A DNA stretch of 64,000 nt from Selenomonadaceae bacterium (GCA_017535925.1 JAFXTD010000038.1:1-64000); one strand, 5' to 3'; shown: positions 34,700 through 44,410, numbered from the stretch's first letter. Program-made: numbers and translations. Notes: a model not told the origin generated them from the sequence alone.

Positions 34700-34728
34700 A
34701 ATATATCATACGCTCATAAAATTTTCAA
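34700..34728 (-). promoter_or_regulatory. Promoter of peptide gene 4
   Basis: Minus strand TTGAAA, 17 bases, TATATT. Confidence 0.78.
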
Positions 34729-34751
34729 GGCGGAAAAAATTCCTCCTGTGC

Positions 34752-34757
34752 TATAAT
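34752..34757 (+). promoter_or_regulatory. -10 box of the type IIG gene
   Basis: Perfect TATAAT 22 bases before the ATG, which would leave only a short leader; the -35 is weak, so a regulator may be needed. Confidence 0.5.
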
Positions 34758-34778
34758 CTGCGCGGGAGGGATTTTTTT

Positions 34779-37523
34779 ATGAACAGCGACGCCGCAAAAA
34801 TTTTCGCGAACGATTGGTACGAAACGGGCGACGAGAAAAGCGACACTCAAAAATTTTGGTGGACTTTGCTCCGAGATGTCTTTGACGTTGAAAAACCCGA
34901 AAAGATTATTGACTTTGAAATTTCCATCGCCGGCGGTTTTATCGACGCTTACATTTCGAAGACCAAAGTTTTAATCGAGCAAAAAAGTTTCGGCGTCGAC
35001 CTCACGAAAAAAATTCTGCAGTCCGACGGAAAATTTCTCACGCCCTTTGAACAGGCAAAACGCTACGCCGACGCTCTGCCCGAAGATAAAAAGCCGCGAC
35101 GAATTGTCACGTGCAATTTCTCCGAGTTCAGAATTTATAATCTGACAAAAAATCTTTTCGACATTGAGCCGACCGTCCTCAAGCTCCGTGACTTGCGTTA
35201 TCAATTTCCGCGCTTGAAATTTTTAATCGACCCGAATGCCGACGAATCGCCGCCCGAAGAAAAAATTTCCAAAGAGGCTCTCGACGTTATCGATAAAATT
35301 TACAAGGCGTTCGAAAGAAATTATCAGCAAAACAACGTCACCGACTACGAAGACGACCTCAACAAAATTTGTACGCGGCTCGTCTTTTGCCTCTATGCCG
35401 GCGACGCGCAACTTTTCGACGCCAATCAATTTTTCAATTACCTGCAGAGTTTCAATGACGCCGAACGCAACAAAGCTTTGCAAAATCTTTTCAACGTCCT
35501 CAACACGCCCGAAGACAAACGCGACGGCTTGAGCGACGACTTGAAAAATTTTCCTTACGTCAACGGCGGGCTCTTTGACGAAAAAATTCCTTTGCCCAAA
35601 TTTAATGACAGAGTCGGTAATCCCACTGCCGCTATCGGAACCTTCAACGCCAGAAAAAAATTTTCTTGGCACGAGATAAGTCCGCCCGTCTTCGGCGCAA
35701 TGTTCGAATCGACTTTCAGCAAGGAAAATCGCGATAAACGTCAACGCGCAAGCGGCATGTTTTATACAAGCGTCGATAATATTCACAAAGTCATTGACCC
35801 GCTCTTCCTCGACGACCTCCGCGATGAATTTGAATTCGCCAAACGCAAACAAATTAAAAATCGTGCCGCCGCTCTAATCGACTTGCAAAACAAAATCGCC
35901 TCGCTCAAGTTCCTCGACCCGGCGTGTGGTTCCGGAAATTTTTTGACCGAAACTTATTTGAGCCTCCGCCGCCTCGAAAATGAAATCCTTGAAGAACTTC
36001 GACCGCTCGTCAAGCTTCCCGATAATCCCATCAAAGTTTCTATCAATCATTTCTTCGGCATTGAAATTAATTCTTTCGCCGCTGCCGTCGCGCAGACCGC
36101 TCTTTGGATTGCCGAAAACCAAATGCTCCAAGAGACCGAAGGCGCACTCGGAAAAAACATTCAAGCTCTGCCGCTCAAGAATTACGCTACAATCGTCAAG
36201 GCAAATGCTCTTCGCCTCGACTGGAAAAAAATTTGTCCGCATATCGATTTCATTATCGGCAACCCGCCCTTCGTCGGTGCAAGGCTCAAATCTTCCGAAC
36301 AAAGCCGCGATATCGGCAACGTCTTCAACGGCTGGCAAAATATCGGCAACCTCGATTACGTCACTTGCTGGCACAAATTGGCTACCGATTTCATGAAAGG
36401 CAATTCGACTCGCGCCGCCTTCGTCTCGACCAATTCCGTTTGTCAAGGTGACTCTATCGGCTCGCTTTGGAAAAATCTTTTCAACGCCGGCGTTCATATC
36501 GACTTCGCTTACAGAACTTTCAAATGGCTAAGCGATTCGGAAAATATGGCTCACGTTCATTGTATCGTTGTCGGCTTCAGCTGCGCGCAAAATCTCAAGC
36601 CAAAAAAAATTTTCGACGGAGGCAAAGTCACGCTCGCCAAAAACATCAACGCTTACCTCGTCGACGGCGAAGATATTTTCGTCGAAAGCAGACCCAATCC
36701 GATTCAAGACGGCGTGCCCGAAATCGGTATCGGCAACAAACCAATCGACGGCGGCAATTATCTTTTCACGCCCGAAGAAATGGATTACTTCATAAGACGC
36801 GAGCCCGCCTCCGAAAAATTTTTCAAGCCTTGGTTCGGCGCGGAAGAATTTATCAAAGGCAAGCGGCGTTATTGTCTTTTGCTGAAAGATTTATCGGAGG
36901 ATGAAATAAAAAAAATGCCGCTCTGTTGGGAGCGGGTCGAGGCTGTCAGAAATTATCGCCTTCAAAGCAAAAGCCCGGGCACTCGTAAAATTGCAGACAA
37001 GCCCACAAGATTTCACGTCGAAAATTTTCCGCGAGGAAATTATATTTTAGTTCCGCGTCATTCAGCGGGTAATCGTTTTTATATCCCGATTGGCTTTATG
37101 TCTCATGAAACTATTTGTGGCGATGCAAATTTGATTATTCGGAACGCTGAACTTTATCATTTCGGAGTTTTAACGTCGTCAATTCATATGGCATGGACAC
37201 GAGCCACTTGCGGACGATTGGGAAGCGGTTATCGATATTCAAAAGACGTTGTGTACAATAATTTTGTGTGGTGTTCGGCGAGTGAGGAGGAGCGAGCATT
37301 AATCGAGGAATCGGCGCAAAAAATTTTGGACGTTCGAAAAAAATATTTCGATTGGACATTTGCGAAACTCTATGACGAAACGACAATGCCAAAAGCTTTG
37401 CGGGCGGCGCACAAGTGGAACGATTACAACGTTGCCTTGGCTTACGGCTTCGAAGATTTTTGGGAGGACGAGGCAAAAGTCGTAGCGGAGCTTATGAAAC
37501 TTTACAAGGCATTGACAAGTTGA
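34779..37523 (+). CDS. Type IIG restriction-modification enzyme (MmeI-like)
   Basis: 914 residues from ATG 34779, which follows GGGAGGG; the longer open frame upstream overlaps peptide 4 and is rejected. The N-terminus has GGFIDAYISKTKVLIEQKS, a D...ExK nuclease site at about residues 50-67. Then a helical spacer; SAM motif I FLDPACGSGNFLTETYL near residue 378; catalytic IIGNPPFVGARL near 490 (N6-adenine type); C-terminal target-recognition region (SGYRYSKDVVYNNFVW). A single chain both methylates and cuts. Length matches MmeI. Recognition sequence cannot be read. Confidence 0.88.
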   Translation: MNSDAAKIFANDWYETGDEKSDTQKFWWTLLRDVFDVEKPEKIIDFEISIAGGFIDAYISKTKVLIEQKSFGVDLTKKILQSDGKFLTPFEQAKRYADALPEDKKPRRIVTCNFSEFRIYNLTKNLFDIEPTVLKLRDLRYQFPRLKFLIDPNADESPPEEKISKEALDVIDKIYKAFERNYQQNNVTDYEDDLNKICTRLVFCLYAGDAQLFDANQFFNYLQSFNDAERNKALQNLFNVLNTPEDKRDGLSDDLKNFPYVNGGLFDEKIPLPKFNDRVGNPTAAIGTFNARKKFSWHEISPPVFGAMFESTFSKENRDKRQRASGMFYTSVDNIHKVIDPLFLDDLRDEFEFAKRKQIKNRAAALIDLQNKIASLKFLDPACGSGNFLTETYLSLRRLENEILEELRPLVKLPDNPIKVSINHFFGIEINSFAAAVAQTALWIAENQMLQETEGALGKNIQALPLKNYATIVKANALRLDWKKICPHIDFIIGNPPFVGARLKSSEQSRDIGNVFNGWQNIGNLDYVTCWHKLATDFMKGNSTRAAFVSTNSVCQGDSIGSLWKNLFNAGVHIDFAYRTFKWLSDSENMAHVHCIVVGFSCAQNLKPKKIFDGGKVTLAKNINAYLVDGEDIFVESRPNPIQDGVPEIGIGNKPIDGGNYLFTPEEMDYFIRREPASEKFFKPWFGAEEFIKGKRRYCLLLKDLSEDEIKKMPLCWERVEAVRNYRLQSKSPGTRKIADKPTRFHVENFPRGNYILVPRHSAGNRFYIPIGFMSHETICGDANLIIRNAELYHFGVLTSSIHMAWTRATCGRLGSGYRYSKDVVYNNFVWCSASEEERALIEESAQKILDVRKKYFDWTFAKLYDETTMPKALRAAHKWNDYNVALAYGFEDFWEDEAKVVAELMKLYKALTS

Positions 37524-37531
37524 AGAGCGAA

Positions 37532-39532
37532 TTAATTTTTGACGAGCTTGGAGCCTTTGATTCGATAAGTATCGCCGTTGACGTTGAAGGTCGAGGCGGT
37601 GAAATCTTGGAGCGTGACCGAGCCGCCGGCGACTTTGAAAGTTATCGCGTCGTTTTTGCAGGAGGCTTTGAAGTCGAGCGCGTCGAGGGTGAGGGTGTCT
37701 TTGTTGTCGAAGCCGTAAATAATATCTTTGCCGTCGCCCGCCGAGTAGAAAAAAGTATCGGCACCGGAATTTCCCCAGAGCGAATCATTGCCTTTGCCGC
37801 CGATTAAAGTATCATTGCCTTTGCCGCCGTTGAGACTGTCATTGCCCTCGCCGCCATGAAGTTTATCGTTGCCTGCATTGCCGTAAAGTCTGTCGTTGCC
37901 GTCGTTGCCGTAGAGTTTATCATTGCCTGCACAGCCGTAAAGTTTATCGTTCGCAGAGCCTCCGTTTATCTTGTTGTCGAGAGCGTTGCCCGTGATTTTA
38001 ATTGCGGTCGTTCGTTTTGAGGCATTGAGGACTTTGATTGAGTCATCGGCAGTGACGGGTGAAGTTGCCGAATTTGTCAAAGTCAAAGTTGTACCGCCGA
38101 GCACCGTCGAAAATTTTTCCCCCGTCGAATCAATTATGTTGAGTGTTTTGCCTTTGGCGTTTTGAACGGTGAGAGAACTTTTGCCGAACGTGAAGACGAC
38201 ATCCGAGCCGTTGAGTTTTGTTTTTGAAATCGCCGCGCCGAGAGAAATTTTATCGTCAGCCGAGTAATCGGTGATTGTATCTTTGCCCGCCGAGTAAATG
38301 AAAACGTCATTGCCTTTGCCGCCGGTGAGAGTGTCGTTGCCTTTGCCGCCCGCGAGGGTGTCATTGCCGGCGTTGCCCGCGAGTGAATCATTGCCTTTGC
38401 CGGCGAGGATTGAATTTGCATTGGCGTTGCCCAAAATCACGAGTCCGTTTCCGAAAGAGGAGGCGTCGACTTTTTTTATTGCAGAATATTTTTTGAGGTC
38501 GAGGGTGTCATCGGGAAAATTTTTCGAGACGGTCAAAGCGGAACCTTTAATCGTAATCAATCCGAAGTCTTCCAAAGTGTTGACATCGGACAAAAAATTT
38601 TCCGCGCCTTGTTTGGCGAGGTAGCGCAAGAACATCCAGCCGCCGGCATAAGCGTAGTTGCTGCTGCTATTCGACGAAAGATTGACATAGGTTTTCAGCT
38701 TCTTGTAGTTTTTGCCCAATTCTTTGATTGTGATTTTCCTCAAGTCGTCAATGCCGTGCGTGAGTTCCCCCAGCCCTTCTCTGATAAATCGAGGCAATTC
38801 GTCGTAGTCCTTCACCTTAGCCATCATTATTCCGTGAGTCAATTCGTGAGCGATAATTCTGTCCAAGTAGGCGGAGTCGACCGAAGTTGTGCCGTTCACG
38901 TCGGTGGTCTTGAAGGTGGGGCATTGAGCTTTGTTTATGTTCAAAATCAGCGAATAGTGCCCGTTAATTTTTTTCGGGTAGTCGACGTAAGCCATGTAAC
39001 TTGACTTCTTGTCGTTTTTAAAGACAACGGTAATTTCATTGACGGTTACGTCGTCGTCGTTGAAAGAATAGCCGTAAGATTCTTTGATGAGATTCAAAGC
39101 CGCCGCCGCCCACCAAGTTTTCAGAGCCTGCCAAATGTGAGCCTCGTTAGCGGACAAAGAAGTTTTTGAGAGGCGGAAGGTCAATCCGTTTGTCGTGAAG
39201 GAAGTCGCATTGAACGAGGTATTCAGCTTGCCGCTTTCGGGGACGATTGATTCTGCAGTTTTGACATTGCCGCCCGCGTCGTAGCCGATAATCGAGCCGG
39301 TGTCCGCGTTGCTTAAATTTATTCCGCAATATTTTTTCAGGAAGGTATCGGCGTTGCCTGTCTGTTTGCAATCGGCAACCATTTGATTTATCGCCGCCGA
39401 AAAATTTTTGAAGTAGCCGCCCGTCGCGTATTTGACTGCTCCGTCGACAGCCGCATTGCCCGAATAAGTTGTGTTGTCCAAGTAGTACATGAACTTTTTT
39501 ATAATGTCTTGTTGAGTTATTGTTGCCGCCAT
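37532..39532 (-). CDS. RTX-repeat secreted metallopeptidase
   Basis: 666 residues from ATG 39532 after GAGGAG. No N-terminal signal peptide. Around residue 230 a zinc site [14 protein letters not shown] (HExxH) is followed by [10 protein letters not shown], plausibly the third ligand region. From residue 370 there are two blocks of calcium-binding nonapeptides ([40 protein letters not shown]), typical of type I secretion substrates. No ABC/HlyD/TolC genes are nearby. Stop codons of this and the type IIG gene are eight bases apart and convergent. Likely an extracellular protease; substrate unknown. Confidence 0.82.
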   Translation of the reverse strand: MAATITQQDIIKKFMYYLDNTTYSGNAAVDGAVKYATGGYFKNFSAAINQMVADCKQTGNADTFLKKYCGINLSNADTGSIIGYDAGGNVKTAESIVPESGKLNTSFNATSFTTNGLTFRLSKTSLSANEAHIWQALKTWWAAAALNLIKESYGYSFNDDDVTVNEITVVFKNDKKSSYMAYVDYPKKINGHYSLILNINKAQCPTFKTTDVNGTTSVDSAYLDRIIAHELTHGIMMAKVKDYDELPRFIREGLGELTHGIDDLRKITIKELGKNYKKLKTYVNLSSNSSSNYAYAGGWMFLRYLAKQGAENFLSDVNTLEDFGLITIKGSALTVSKNFPDDTLDLKKYSAIKKVDASSFGNGLVILGNANANSILAGKGNDSLAGNAGNDTLAGGKGNDTLTGGKGNDVFIYSAGKDTITDYSADDKISLGAAISKTKLNGSDVVFTFGKSSLTVQNAKGKTLNIIDSTGEKFSTVLGGTTLTLTNSATSPVTADDSIKVLNASKRTTAIKITGNALDNKINGGSANDKLYGCAGNDKLYGNDGNDRLYGNAGNDKLHGGEGNDSLNGGKGNDTLIGGKGNDSLWGNSGADTFFYSAGDGKDIIYGFDNKDTLTLDALDFKASCKNDAITFKVAGGSVTLQDFTASTFNVNGDTYRIKGSKLVKN

Positions 39533-39575
39533 AAAATTCGCTCCTCATTGTGAAACAAAAAATTCCGTTTGAGGA

Positions 39576-39605
39576 AGTATATCATACATGCAAAAATCCT
39601 TGCAA
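39576..39605 (-). promoter_or_regulatory. Sigma-70 promoter of the RTX gene
   Basis: Minus strand TTGCAA, 18 bases containing GTATGA, TATACT. The GTATGATATA part is shared with the peptide-gene promoters at 33.6-34.7 kb. Confidence 0.7.
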
Positions 39606-39650
39606 AAAAAAAATTTGGCGACAAGCCTTTGAGCCTGCCGCCGCTTTATC

Positions 39651-39722
39651 AATTAGGAATGTGGAATTAGGAATTAGGAATTATTTTTGCATTCCTCATT
39701 CCTCATTCCTAATTCCTAATTA
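39651..39722. repeat. Heptamer repeat array (TTAGGAA flavour)
   Basis: ATTAGGA arm and ATTCCTC/ATTCCTA arm, ending one base before the fruA stop. Confidence 0.87.
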
Positions 39723-39724
39723 AT

Positions 39725-41656
39725 TTAGTCTTGCGGTCTGGGTTTTCTTATCATGCCGAGGATAAAGCAACCGACAATCGAACCGACGATAATCGAGAGC
39801 AAATACATAAGCGGGTTGCCGATAGTCGGGACGACGAAAATTCCGCCGTGAGGAGCCATGAGTGTGCAGTCAAACATCATGACGCCCGCGCCTGCGATAG
39901 CCGAACCGACGACGCAAGCGGGAATGACGTGGAGCGGGTCGCCTGCCGCAAAAGGTATCGCGCCTTCTGTAATGAACGACAAGCCCATTATGATATTGGT
40001 TGCAGTGGTTTTCTGTTCGCTCTTTGTGAATTTGCCTTTGAAGAAAATCGTGGCAAGAGCAATGGCAATCGGGGGAACCATGCCGCCCGCCATAGCCGCC
40101 GCGATAACATAATAGTTGCCGTCAGCCAAGAGACCGACGCCCGTGACATAAGCCGCCTTGTTCAAAGGACCGCCCATATCGACAGCCATCATGCCGCCGA
40201 TAACCGCACCCATGACGAGTTTGGCGGAAGGATCCATGCTTGCCAAAGTATTCTTGAGAGCCTCGTTGATGCCCGAAACGGGAGGACCGATAACGAAATT
40301 ACAAATTAAGCCGATAATCAAGACGCCGAGCAAAGGATAGAACAAAATCGGCTTGGTGCCTTCCAATGAGGGAGGAAGAACGCTTAAAGCTTTTTTGAGC
40401 CAGTTGACGATAAAGCCGGCGAGGAAACCTGCAAGCAATGCGCCCAAGAAACCGGAACCGTTGGAAGCAGAGAGCGCGCCGCCTACAAAACCTGCAGCAA
40501 GTCCGGGACGGTCAGCGATTGACATTGAGATAAAGCCGGCAAGAACGGGCAACATGAATCCGAAAGACGCGCCGCCGATTCCCATGAAGGTTGCGGCAGC
40601 CGGAGTGATTGAACCGAATTTTCCGCGCTCTTCGGCAGGCAAGCTGTTCAAGTCAACGGACGCGCCGTCAATCAGGAATGAAATTGCAATTAAGATACCG
40701 CCGCCGATAACGAAAGGCAACATATGCGAGACGCCGTTCATGAGGTGCTTGTAGACTTGACGCCCGATACTTTCATTTTCAACGGAGCCGCCGCCGTCAC
40801 CTGCAGATTCGCCCGCCTTTGCATGATAAATCGGAGCGTTTCCGCCGAGTGCTTTGTCGATAAGTTCATCTGCTTTGTTGATACCGTCTGCGACTTTGGT
40901 AATGACAACGTGCTTGCCGTCGAAACGAGCCATTGCGACGTTCTTGTCCGCCGCGACGATAATGCCGTCTGCTTTGGCGATTTCGTCTGCCGTCAAAACA
41001 TTTTTTGCGCCGCCGGAGCCGTTCGTCTCAACCTTGATTGAAATGCCGCGTTTCTTGGCGTGTTGTTCCAAACTTTCCGCCGCCATGAAGGTGTGCGCGA
41101 TACCCGTCGGGCAAGCCGTGACTGCCAAAATCTGAATGTGGTCGGCGGCTTCCTTCGACAAAGAAACTGCGCTTGCCGAATCGGAAGGAGCTTGAAACTT
41201 GCCGTCTTCTTTGTCGTCGATAATCTTGAGGAACTCTTCCTTCGTGGTCGCCTTAATCAAAGCTTCCTTGAAGTCGGGATCCATAACCATTGTGGCGAGC
41301 TTGGACAGAATCATTAAGTGTTCGTCATTGCCGCCGTCGGGTGCCGCGATTGCAAAAAACAATCGGGCGGGGTTGCCGTCCATTGACTCAAAGTCAATGC
41401 CTTCGGGAATGGTCATTGCGGCGAGACCGGGTGCCTTGACGCCCGCAGATTTTGCGTGCGGTGTGGCAATGCCGTCGCCCAGACCGGTTGTGCCGGACGC
41501 CTCACGAGCTTGCACATCTTTCAAGTACTGTGCTTTGTTCTTGAGGTTGCCGCCCTTTTCCATCAAGTCAACCAGATGCGATATTGCGTCGGGTTTGTCC
41601 TTGACTTTGGCACCGAGGTCGATGCTCGCATTTTTGAGCAAATCGGTAACTCTCAT
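39725..41656 (-). CDS. fruA: PTS fructose transporter EIIABC
   Basis: 643 residues from ATG 41656 after AAGGAG. EIIA domain residues 1-150 with phospho-histidine in GIATPHAKS; EIIB about 165-265 with phospho-cysteine in AVTACPTGIAHTFMA; EIIC from 300 with eight or more membrane helices (FLGALLAGFLAGFIVNWL). Imports fructose as fructose-1-phosphate. Last gene of a leftward fruK-EIIAB-secreted protein-fruA run. No FruR-type regulator gene is visible. Confidence 0.93.
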   Translation of the reverse strand: MRVTDLLKNASIDLGAKVKDKPDAISHLVDLMEKGGNLKNKAQYLKDVQAREASGTTGLGDGIATPHAKSAGVKAPGLAAMTIPEGIDFESMDGNPARLFFAIAAPDGGNDEHLMILSKLATMVMDPDFKEALIKATTKEEFLKIIDDKEDGKFQAPSDSASAVSLSKEAADHIQILAVTACPTGIAHTFMAAESLEQHAKKRGISIKVETNGSGGAKNVLTADEIAKADGIIVAADKNVAMARFDGKHVVITKVADGINKADELIDKALGGNAPIYHAKAGESAGDGGGSVENESIGRQVYKHLMNGVSHMLPFVIGGGILIAISFLIDGASVDLNSLPAEERGKFGSITPAAATFMGIGGASFGFMLPVLAGFISMSIADRPGLAAGFVGGALSASNGSGFLGALLAGFLAGFIVNWLKKALSVLPPSLEGTKPILFYPLLGVLIIGLICNFVIGPPVSGINEALKNTLASMDPSAKLVMGAVIGGMMAVDMGGPLNKAAYVTGVGLLADGNYYVIAAAMAGGMVPPIAIALATIFFKGKFTKSEQKTTATNIIMGLSFITEGAIPFAAGDPLHVIPACVVGSAIAGAGVMMFDCTLMAPHGGIFVVPTIGNPLMYLLSIIVGSIVGCFILGMIRKPRPQD

Positions 41657-41714
41657 AGTGCACTTCTCCTTACTACAAATAAATGAATGAATAATTTCTG
41701 CCGCCGCCAGAAAA

Positions 41715-41785
41715 GCAATGCGTAATTTGTAATGCGTAATGCGCAATGATTTGACGATTTTAATTACGCATTACGCATTGCGCTT
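41715..41785. repeat. Heptamer repeat array (TAATGCG/TTACGCA flavour)
   Basis: AATGCGTAATGCGCAATG arm and ATTACGCATTACGCATTGCG arm, a strong inverted array in the fruA upstream gap. The rest of the 41657-41850 gap shows nothing else I can name. Confidence 0.85.
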
Positions 41786-41850
41786 CCTAATTGCTTTTTG
41801 ACAACGGCTATAATCAATCGGTCAAAGCCGACTGTTGACGTTGGTGAAGA

Positions 41851-42411
41851 TTACCTTTTCTCCAGATAATATTTGCTACCTTTTTTTGCGATTATTACTT
41901 GCGTCGTATTGGAAAAATCACAGTTAAAAGAAAACGTATCGTCATTCAAATAAATTTCGATTGAATTTTGAAGACCGGGCAAAAGAACTATATCTCGTGA
42001 TTGACCGTCGGCAATTTCATCTTCCGAAGAATTCCAGTTGCCGCTGTTATTTTTGAGATATATGGATTCAATTTCATCGCCGGTTTTATTGACAAACGTA
42101 ACTTTAGCAATCGTTATCTTCGATACGTTGGGGAATGTACATTTGCTGAAAGAAGGCGAGTAGTCCGTGTTCGCCAACATGATATCAAAATAATCAACAT
42201 CGTCCCAATCAATTTCCGCTGAAGAGCCTTTTGGGATATCACGTGAAGCCATACCGGAAAAACCTCTTGCTTTGCTCACGAAATAAAAACCCTCAATGTC
42301 ATAATCAGTTTTATTGATGAAAACAACTTTTGACGCTGCCAGAGCCGATATTTGCATTGTTGCGACGAGGAACGCCGCCAAAACGAAGACCTTGACGAAA
42401 TTTTTAAGCAT
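41851..42411 (-). CDS. Secreted protein with two tandem domains
   Basis: 186 residues. The ATG at 42411 gives signal peptide MLKNFVKVFVLAAFLVATMQ...ALA. The mature protein is an internal duplication of about 75 residues: VVFINKTDYDIEGFYF...FSKCTFPNVSKITIAK and VTFVNKTGDEIESIYL...FNCDFSNTTQVIIAK, each with one cysteine. Beta-rich, no family recognised. Its place between the two PTS genes is odd and may be an insertion or a sugar-related envelope protein. Confidence 0.7.
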   Translation of the reverse strand: MLKNFVKVFVLAAFLVATMQISALAASKVVFINKTDYDIEGFYFVSKARGFSGMASRDIPKGSSAEIDWDDVDYFDIMLANTDYSPSFSKCTFPNVSKITIAKVTFVNKTGDEIESIYLKNNSGNWNSSEDEIADGQSRDIVLLPGLQNSIEIYLNDDTFSFNCDFSNTTQVIIAKKGSKYYLEKR

Positions 42412-42472
42412 AAGAATCAATCCTTCTTGATTGAAGAAAAAACTTGCCTCCGATTTCCGAGCCGACCTTAAT

Positions 42473-43357
42473 TCATGAGAAAATGCTTTTAATCTTCTTG
42501 AAGAGTTTTTCGCCTAAAGTTTCGTCGTCTTCGGTGGCGTGGAAGATTTGAGCTTGTCCGTCCTTGATGCGTTTAAAAAGTTGTTCGGGTTTGCGGATAC
42601 CGGTGTTGACCGCCGTTTGAATCATCTTCTTGCCGTCGAAACGAGCCAGCGGAACTCTCTTGCTTGCCGCGACAATGACGACATCCGCATTTTTAATTTC
42701 CTCGTCGGTGAGCGCATGATAGACACCCGCCGCGCCGTGAACTTCGACACGAATATTTAAGCCCAATTTTTCAGCGCATTGCTTGAGGGATTCGCGAGCC
42801 ATGAACGAAGAGGAAATACCCGTCGGGCAAGCCGTGACTGCGATAATTTTTGTGTTGGCGGAAACGTCGGGTTCGGGAGTTTCGCTTTTGGCACGAGCCG
42901 CCTCTTTGTCGTCGATAATCTTAATGACTTCGGCGGGCGAACTTGCTTTGATAAGATTCTCTTTAAATTCGTCGTCCATGAGCAAAACTGCAAGACGCCC
43001 CATGTTTGTCATTGCGGTATCGTCAGCTTTTTCGGGAGCCGCGAACAACATCAACAGCCGCGCAGGTTTTTTGTCGAGTGAATTAAATTCGACGCCTTCG
43101 GGAACGGTGATTATCGAGATTGAGGGTTTCTTGACGGAATTGTTTTGCGCGTGCGGAGTCGCCAAACCGTTTGCAAGCCCCGTTGAACCTTGAGCCTCAC
43201 GCCGCAGGACATCACGCTTGACAAGTGCTTTGTCTTTGATTGTGCCCGCCGTCATGAGCAAATCGACCAACATGTCAATCGCTTCATTTTTATCGGCAGG
43301 GTGCACGTTGAGCGCGATAGATTTTTTTGAGATAAAGTTTGTAATTTTCATTGCCAT
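42473..43357 (-). CDS. PTS fructose EIIAB protein without EIIC
   Basis: 294 residues from ATG 43357. EIIA domain with GLATPHAQNN, EIIB domain with AVTACPTGISSSFMA, then a short tail; no membrane domain. It duplicates the A and B parts of the downstream FruA. It might phosphorylate another EIIC, act as a phospho-relay (FruB-like diphosphoryl role), or sense flux. It ends with a second LARFDGKKMIQTAV block as in FruA. Confidence 0.85.
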   Translation of the reverse strand: MAMKITNFISKKSIALNVHPADKNEAIDMLVDLLMTAGTIKDKALVKRDVLRREAQGSTGLANGLATPHAQNNSVKKPSISIITVPEGVEFNSLDKKPARLLMLFAAPEKADDTAMTNMGRLAVLLMDDEFKENLIKASSPAEVIKIIDDKEAARAKSETPEPDVSANTKIIAVTACPTGISSSFMARESLKQCAEKLGLNIRVEVHGAAGVYHALTDEEIKNADVVIVAASKRVPLARFDGKKMIQTAVNTGIRKPEQLFKRIKDGQAQIFHATEDDETLGEKLFKKIKSIFS

Positions 43358-43393
43358 AAAAAACACCGCCTTTGTCGATTTTGGCAAGGGAGG

Positions 43394-44302
43394 TCAGATA
43401 GTTTTGAGCAGAGCCTCGACTTCGGGACGAGTTGCAAGATTTTCGGAGAAGGCAGACGCCGAGCCCGTGCAAAGACCCATTTTGAATGCGCGTTCGTAAT
43501 CGCCGTTGCTTTCAATGTAGCCGGCAACGAACCCTGCAACCATTGAATCGCCCGCGCCGACCGAATTGACGAGCTTGCCTTTGGGAGCAGGGGATTTAAA
43601 GAATGTTTCGCCGCCTTCGGGAACGAAAATTGCACCGTCGCCCGCCATTGAAATTAAAACATTGCGCGCACCTTTTTCTTGGAGCTTCTTTGCATAAGTT
43701 ACAATTTCTTCATCGGTCTTGAGCTTGACGCCGAACATATCGCCGAGTTCATGATTGTTGGGTTTGATAAGCCACGGATTGAATTTCAAAACTTTGAGGA
43801 GCAAACCTTTTTCCGCGTCGACGACGAAACGAATTCCCTTGCCTTGAATTCGCGAAAGAGTTTGTTCGTACATGTCGTCGGGGAGCGTGTTGGGGATTGA
43901 GCCGGAAAGAATGAGCGTGTCGCCCTCACCGAGCTTGCCGAGTTTTTGGAAGAGTTCCTCGCGTTTGGCGTCGCTGATTTTGGGTCCTTGACCGTTGATT
44001 TCTGTTTCAACATCGGCTTTGATTTTTACGTTTATGCGGGAGAAACCCTCGTCGAGTTTGACAAAATCGTCTGCGGCGTTGAAGTCACGGAGCTGGCGGA
44101 CAATTTCATCGCCCGTGAAGCCCGCAAGAAAACCCGTTGCCGTCGATTTATGACCGAGGTTGCCAAGCACGATCGAGACGTTGACGCCTTTGCCGCCACC
44201 GAGCACCTGCTCATAGTTCACGCGGTTAATCGCGCCGGGCGTGAGCTTATCGAGGCGAATGATATAATCAATCGCGGGATTAAAAGTTACGGTGTAAATC
44301 AT
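43394..44302 (-). CDS. fruK: 1-phosphofructokinase
   Basis: 302 residues from ATG 44302 after AAGGGGG. PfkB family: TFNPAIDYIIRLDKL, GGKGVNVSIVLGNLG and C-terminal NSVGAGDSMVAGFVAGY with the catalytic aspartate. Converts fructose-1-phosphate to fructose-1,6-bisphosphate. First gene of the operon. Confidence 0.93.
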   Translation of the reverse strand: MIYTVTFNPAIDYIIRLDKLTPGAINRVNYEQVLGGGKGVNVSIVLGNLGHKSTATGFLAGFTGDEIVRQLRDFNAADDFVKLDEGFSRINVKIKADVETEINGQGPKISDAKREELFQKLGKLGEGDTLILSGSIPNTLPDDMYEQTLSRIQGKGIRFVVDAEKGLLLKVLKFNPWLIKPNNHELGDMFGVKLKTDEEIVTYAKKLQEKGARNVLISMAGDGAIFVPEGGETFFKSPAPKGKLVNSVGAGDSMVAGFVAGYIESNGDYERAFKMGLCTGSASAFSENLATRPEVEALLKTI

Positions 44303-44345
44303 CAAAGTTTCCCCCTTATAAATTGATTGAAATTTTCTGATTGCG

Positions 44346-44373
44346 ATTATACAACAGGGAAAATCAGTTTTCA
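44346..44373 (-). promoter_or_regulatory. Sigma-70 promoter of the fru operon
   Basis: Minus strand TTGAAA, 17 bases (close to consensus), TATAAT; 44 bases before fruK ATG. Confidence 0.85.
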
Positions 44374-44410
44374 AGGCATTAAGCGGCTCTGAAAAATTTT
44401 TACACGAGGT

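Noticed and set aside
33357..34728. CRISPR array
   Set aside because: The repeat units are over 300 bp, contain promoters and genes, and show no short identical repeats with unique spacers.
34527..34778. Upstream in-frame extension of the type IIG gene
   Set aside because: It is antisense to peptide 4 and its promoter, while GGGAGGG and a TATAAT box mark the ATG at 34779.
37415..37807. 130-codon rightward frame at the type IIG/RTX junction
   Set aside because: It overlaps two real convergent genes in other frames; its glycine/valine-rich product is the antisense of RTX repeats.
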